Below, in pieces: positions 61,753-64,000 of a stretch of DNA of 64,000 nt. Every line of letters begins with the position of its first letter. Position 1 is the first letter of the stretch. Below the pieces are notes generated by a model. That model was given only the letters and a program-made list of their open reading frames with translations. It made no database searches and was not told the DNA's origin. Origin of the DNA: JAJEBT01 sp965221485. GTDB lineage: Bacteria > Pseudomonadota > Alphaproteobacteria > MPNO01 > UBA830. The stretch is from the NCBI GenBank assembly GCA_965221485.1, contig OZ244893.1, positions 868,001 through 932,000 of the forward strand, given 5' to 3'. A program made the position numbers and the translations under genes.

Positions 61753-61953
61753 TCACCGCAATTCCGGATAGATGACCGTTTGATCGGAGGCTTCGCTGGA
61801 GCGGAACCGGACCAGGTGCCGGAGCGTGAACAGCGGAAGCCGCAGCAAACCCCAAGGGCAGCGCGCCAAAGCGCGCTTCGATGCGGGCTCGTTTCCCGGG
61901 GTCGAATTTGAGTTCGGTTGTCCCGTCGATTCGCGCACGGGTCCTGTCTTCAT
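61753..61953 (-). CDS. Small hypothetical protein coupled to the Bcr/CflA gene
   Basis: A 66-residue ORF whose ATG (61953) overlaps the exporter's stop codon as ATGA. Hydrophilic N-terminal half, then CPWGLLRLPLFTLRHLVRF, which could be an amphipathic helix, then a charged tail. No family recognised. The coupling supports translation but not function. Confidence 0.4.
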   Translation of the reverse strand: MKTGPVRESTGQPNSNSTPGNEPASKRALARCPWGLLRLPLFTLRHLVRFRSSEASDQTVIYPELR

Positions 61954-63152
61954 GGCGTCTCTCGACCCGACGCGGACTGTTGCCTGAACCAAATCAATGC
62001 CAGGCCTCCGAACAGCCCTGAACCGGTAATGGCAACGGCCATGATGTGGCCGCTGCCATCGGACAACCAGCCAACCGCAATCGCAACCAATGATGCAGCA
62101 GCAAATTGCAGAAAGCCGATCAGTGATGAGGCGGCACCGGCCATGTGGGGAAACGGGGAGATGGCTCCCGCAGTTGCATTGGGGACGATCAGGGAAAAGG
62201 ATATCAGGAACAGGGCCGCGGGAATGACGACTGCCAGCACCGGTTGCGTGACGAGGATTGTCCACGCCACCATTGCAAGTCCGGAACCAAGACTTGCCAG
62301 GATACCGATTTGCAACAGTCTGTCCATGGCGATCCTGCCGATGAGGAAGCCGCTGGCAAAAAGCATCACAGCCTGGGGAATCATGACCGCAGCAAAACAC
62401 AGGCTGAATTCGGGCAGTGTCAGTCCGGAACCGCCGATCAGGACCAGGGGGGCGCCGGCCAGAAAGGCGAAGAGGCCGCAAAAGGCCGAAACGGAGCAGA
62501 ACGCATAGCCGATGAACGTACGGTTCAGGAGTATTGCCCTGAAATTCCCGAGAATATGCGTGCGCGAAAGCGCGTCCGGATTCTTCGCAGGAATCGATTC
62601 GCGGTAAAGAGAGATCACGAGGACAAGGTTCAGACCGCCATAGGCGGCGAAATACCAGAATAGCCAGCGCCAACCGAACGTGTCTGTGATCCAGCTTCCA
62701 AGGAACGGAGCTACAATGGGCGCGCAGGCGAGAATGACCATGACAAAGGCGAGCAACCTTGCGGCGGCTTCGCGTTGATAATGATCGCGAATGATGGCGC
62801 GGACCAGAGATTGGCCGATCGCAGCTGAAATACCCTGTATGAATCGCAAACCCTGGATAGCTTCCACGCTTCCTGCTGATGCACATGCGACCGAGGCAAT
62901 GATATAGGCGGCGAGACCAAACAGAAGAACCGGTTTTCGCCCGAAACGGTCAGCAAAGGGTCCAAAAATGAGCTGACCGACGGCCAGCCCAAGTACGAAC
63001 AGACCAAGGCTTACCTGAATTTCTCCACTATCGGAGGCGAGGGACGCAGCAATCCTCTGGACGGCCGGAAGGGTCATGTCGACCGTCAGCGGTTCGATCC
63101 CGGTCAACGACCCGAGGACCAGTATGAGTATGAAATAGTTTCGTCGGTTCAA
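61950..63152 (-). CDS. Bcr/CflA-family multidrug efflux MFS transporter
   Basis: A 400-residue, 12-helix major facilitator. The N-terminal DMTLPAVQRIAASLAS and the MFS motif A GPFADRFGRKPVLLFG (from residue 64) are typical of the Bcr/CflA drug-resistance subfamily, which exports bicyclomycin, sulfonamides and small organics using the proton gradient. Divergent from the LigI-like gene across 185 bases. Confidence 0.92.
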   Translation of the reverse strand: MNRRNYFILILVLGSLTGIEPLTVDMTLPAVQRIAASLASDSGEIQVSLGLFVLGLAVGQLIFGPFADRFGRKPVLLFGLAAYIIASVACASAGSVEAIQGLRFIQGISAAIGQSLVRAIIRDHYQREAAARLLAFVMVILACAPIVAPFLGSWITDTFGWRWLFWYFAAYGGLNLVLVISLYRESIPAKNPDALSRTHILGNFRAILLNRTFIGYAFCSVSAFCGLFAFLAGAPLVLIGGSGLTLPEFSLCFAAVMIPQAVMLFASGFLIGRIAMDRLLQIGILASLGSGLAMVAWTILVTQPVLAVVIPAALFLISFSLIVPNATAGAISPFPHMAGAASSLIGFLQFAAASLVAIAVGWLSDGSGHIMAVAITGSGLFGGLALIWFRQQSASGRETP

Positions 63153-63337
63153 CTTCGTGCCCCTCGATCATGGTGACGGGGTTCGCGACGTTTCCGACTC
63201 GCGGGCAGGATACAGCCTTCGCCGGCCGATGTCGGTTGTCGCTTCATGATATGGTCATGGGCGAATGACGTTCGTTCACCGCGTCCGGGTCCTCAAGGGA
63301 TCCGAAACGGCGAGACAGGCAGAAATCGGAGTCCCGC

Positions 63338-64000
63338 ATGAAATTTCCACCTCCCCCGCATCCATCACCCCGAAAACCGGTCTTTCAGGTCCCGCCCGGC
63401 GCCTGTGATACCCATGTCCATGTCTTCGGTCCGTCCGACAGATTTCCTTATGATGCTGCCGCCAGCTATCGTCCGGTCGATGCGCCGAAAGAAAAACTGC
63501 GGGCACTGCATGATCATCTTGGGTTCGAACGTTCTGTGATCGTACAGGCAACCTGCCATGGCACTGACAATTCAGCCACAATGGACGCCATTGCGTCTTC
63601 GAATGGATCGTGGCGGGGGGTAGCCATCGTCGATGAATCTTTTTCCGAGAACGATTTTCTGGAACTTCACGAAGGCGGTATTCGTGGCGTCCGTTTCAGT
63701 TTTGCGCGGCATCTCAGCGGTCCCCCGGATTTTGGTCAGGTACACAGGATTGCCGAAAAGCTGGATGGTCTGGGATGGCATCTTGAAATCTATATCGAAG
63801 AACAGGATATCGTGGAGTTTGGGGTTGAGCTGCGACAATTCAGGCTGCCGATCGTCTTTGATCACATGATTCGTATCAATGTCGAGGCGGGGGTTGATTC
63901 GGTTCCGTTCCGGACACTGATTGACTTCATGCGCAATGAAAATGTCTGGGTCAAGATATCCTGTGCCGAGCGGCTTTCGAGAACCGGGGCGCCCTACGAG
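63338..64000 (+). CDS. Amidohydrolase-2 family, LigI-like lactonase, 3'-truncated by window edge
   Basis: The ATG at 63338 (GGAG at 63327-63330) opens a frame through the window end, 221 residues so far. The metal motif DTHVHVFGP and the later GGIRGVRFSF, IVFDHMIRINV and WVKISCAERLSRTG are those of 2-pyrone-4,6-dicarboxylate hydrolase (LigI) and relatives, which open the lactone in protocatechuate 4,5-cleavage. At least 60-80 more residues should follow. Substrate could also be another lactone. Confidence 0.82.
   Translation, partial: MKFPPPPHPSPRKPVFQVPPGACDTHVHVFGPSDRFPYDAAASYRPVDAPKEKLRALHDHLGFERSVIVQATCHGTDNSATMDAIASSNGSWRGVAIVDESFSENDFLELHEGGIRGVRFSFARHLSGPPDFGQVHRIAEKLDGLGWHLEIYIEEQDIVEFGVELRQFRLPIVFDHMIRINVEAGVDSVPFRTLIDFMRNENVWVKISCAERLSRTGAPYE

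Noticed and set aside
61753..62886. 377-codon minus-strand frame across the Bcr/CflA gene
   Set aside because: Most of it is a shadow of the exporter in another frame; only its last 66 codons, with their own ATGA-coupled start, are retained.

Overview
This 64 kb window is a chromosomal segment with fairly high G+C and a few A+T-rich intergenic islands. It most resembles a free-living alphaproteobacterium of the Rhodospirillales type. Two points support this: the tRNA-Leu / tig / clpP / clpX / lon / HU order at 54.8-61.6 kb, and the glpX-recJ pair at the left edge. The assignment is inference from gene order and protein character, since no marker gene was compared with a database.

Layout. 0-5.3 kb: housekeeping (3'-part of glpX, recJ, a DUF2062 membrane protein, tRNA-Glu), then a separate alpha/beta pair of a class III extradiol dioxygenase and an orphan HigA-like HTH protein. 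5.5-14.9 kb: a minus-strand run of seven genes that looks like an uncharacterised catabolic operon (QueG-like 4Fe-4S protein, acyl-CoA synthetase with an N-terminal HTH-like segment, FAH-family hydrolase, EamA exporter, RidA, C-C-hydrolase-like alpha/beta hydrolase, GMC oxidoreductase). A dihydroxyphthalate-decarboxylase-like protein is divergent from it. 15.2-19.0 kb: tag, a MATE exporter, a small ORF, and an isochorismatase/maleate-isomerase-like pair resembling NicF-NicE.

19.1-28.6 kb: an aerobic CO-dehydrogenase-type (form II, AYRGAGR) molybdenum hydroxylase cluster, transcribed leftwards: coxG-S-L-M-D-E, a split xdhC pair and a fused molybdenum-cofactor nucleotidyltransferase. 28.9-36.5 kb: a leftward Mrp/Mbh-like antiporter operon (E-F-G-A'-B-C-D1-D2-small protein-D3). 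It carries three proton-channel subunits and no hydrogenase or Complex I catalytic subunits.

36.5-43.7 kb: a 1 kb gene-free stretch, a second alpha/beta hydrolase plus cupin, a double cold-shock-domain protein, and a thiamin-precursor ABC transporter (thiZXY) under a clear TPP riboswitch that carries the ribosome-binding site of its own first gene. A degraded DUF6788 remnant follows. 44.2-49.8 kb: a second, leftward aromatic-catabolism operon (fused LigB-LigA dioxygenase, flavin hydroxylase, an orphan xanthine-dehydrogenase-type large subunit, enoyl-CoA hydratase). 49.9-54.7 kb: DUF2461, gpt, tRNA-Pro, and a divergent Lrp/AsnC-AceE-like pair reminiscent of mdeR-mdeB. 54.8-61.6 kb: the proteostasis block. 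61.7-64 kb: a Bcr/CflA exporter with a small coupled ORF, and the start of a LigI-like lactonase cut by the window end.

Overall theme: a metabolically versatile oligotroph-like bacterium with aromatic ring cleavage (two LigAB-type enzymes, a LigI-like enzyme), molybdenum hydroxylases and ion-coupled energetics. Nothing in the window looks like a prophage, an intact insertion sequence or a CRISPR array. The items most likely to be new are the 5.5-14.9 kb operon with its HTH-acyl-CoA synthetase fusion, the antiporter module with an unknown small subunit beside the cox-like cluster, and the orphan molybdenum subunit in the second ring-cleavage operon.
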